DNA of 64,000 bases, from positions 4,092,194-4,156,193 of the forward strand of contig NZ_JAMOFV010000006.1 in NCBI RefSeq assembly GCF_023656515.1, given 5' to 3'. The DNA is from Clostridium swellfunianum. Lineage in GTDB: Bacteria; Bacillota; Clostridia; Clostridiales; Clostridiaceae. Under the pieces are notes generated by a model. It was not told the origin of the DNA. It made no database searches and was given only the letters and a program-made list of their open reading frames with translations. A program made the translations under genes and the position numbers. Below, piece by piece: positions 63,629-64,000 of the stretch (position 1 is the first letter of the stretch; every line of letters starts with the position of its first letter).

Positions 63629-64000
63629 CTAGAACTGCTTTAAAAATCTAACATCGCTCTCATATAGAAGCCTTATATCTTCAATTCCGTATTTAAGCAT
63701 AACCATTCTATCTATTCCAAACCCAAATGCAAAGCCGCTGTACACGTCTGGATCTATTCCGCAGTTTCTTAGAACCTGTGGGTGAACCATTCCACAGCCT
63801 AATATTTCTATCCAGCCGCTGCCCTTACAAAGCTTGCAGCCTTCACCTTCACATAAAAAACAAGTAGCATCCATTTCTGCAGAAGGCTCTGTGAATGGGA
63901 AGTGATGCGGTCTAAATTTGGTTTTAACGTCCTCTCCAAACATCTTTCTTGCAAACAAATCAAGAGTTCCCTTCAGGTCTGCAAAGGTTATGCCCTTATC
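63629..64000 (-). CDS. pheS: Phenylalanine--tRNA ligase, alpha subunit (partial, C-terminal part)
   Basis: The last 123 codons of pheS; the start lies beyond the right edge and the frame is open to base 64000. Class II motif 2 ([16 protein letters not shown]) and motif 3 ([18 protein letters not shown]) are present. A CxxC-x4-CxxC insertion ([12 protein letters not shown], plus strand 63827-63862), found in many anaerobe PheS proteins, precedes [13 protein letters not shown]. pheT follows after 45 bases. Confidence 0.96.
   Translation of the reverse strand, partial: DKGITFADLKGTLDLFARKMFGEDVKTKFRPHHFPFTEPSAEMDATCFLCEGEGCKLCKGSGWIEILGCGMVHPQVLRNCGIDPDVYSGFAFGFGIDRMVMLKYGIEDIRLLYESDVRFLKQF

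Noticed and set aside
1-64000. T-box leaders, tRNA or rRNA genes
   Set aside because: No GGTGGNACCGCG-type T-box core or cloverleaf was seen in any intergenic gap. The pheST leader lies outside the window.

Overview
The window is AT-rich, densely coding chromosomal DNA of an anaerobic, endospore-forming Firmicute, most likely a Clostridium or close relative. Support comes from complete sporulation modules (spoIIAA-spoIIAB-sigF, spoVAC-spoVAD-spoVAE), a PdaA-type cortex deacetylase and YunB. Ferredoxin-linked indolepyruvate oxidoreductase beside a phosphotransbutyrylase-like enzyme points the same way, as do frequent TTG/GTG starts and strong GGAGG-type ribosome binding sites. No rRNA, tRNA, CRISPR array, insertion sequence or prophage was seen.

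Layout. 1-4.7 kb: the start of a probable hflX, hpt, yunB and a class A penicillin-binding protein. 4.7-8.9 kb: a minus-strand sporulation block read from a near-perfect sigma-H type promoter. 9-14 kb: speE, iadA, an orphan adenine-specific DNA methyltransferase resembling the clostridial CamA enzyme, and pdaA. 14-20.2 kb: a five-gene histidine-utilisation operon (hutH, hutU, ftcD, hutI, cyclodeaminase) that degrades histidine to glutamate with transfer of the formimino group to tetrahydrofolate. 20.4-45.5 kb: a large surface-polysaccharide region. 45.6-64 kb: housekeeping and amino-acid metabolism genes (L25/Ctc, an Orn/Lys/Arg decarboxylase, iorAB-ptb, glnA, DUF523-mutS2-U32 protease, zapA, pheST).

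The most interesting part is the polysaccharide region. It has an initiating sugar-phosphate transferase, GT4 glycosyltransferases, two flippases, two Wzy/WaaL-like polymerase or ligase proteins, an LCP transferase, galU and pgcA. Embedded in it is a complete pathway to activated 2-aminoethylphosphonate: PEP mutase fused to a cytidylyltransferase-like domain, phosphonopyruvate decarboxylase, a PntC/LicC-like cytidylyltransferase and a PhnW-like aminotransferase. Three LicD-family transferases lie in the same region. The simplest reading is a glycan decorated with phosphonate head-groups through CMP-aminoethylphosphonate, parallel to phosphocholine decoration from CDP-choline.

Other points worth a second look: a JAMM/RadC-like metal motif at the N-terminus of the probable HflX; a possible H-type pseudoknot in the leader of the decarboxylase gene; two loci with the same degenerate octamer TTCTTATA repeat; and a probable non-AUG start for hutI. 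Functions are assigned by recognising protein families by eye; no database search was run.
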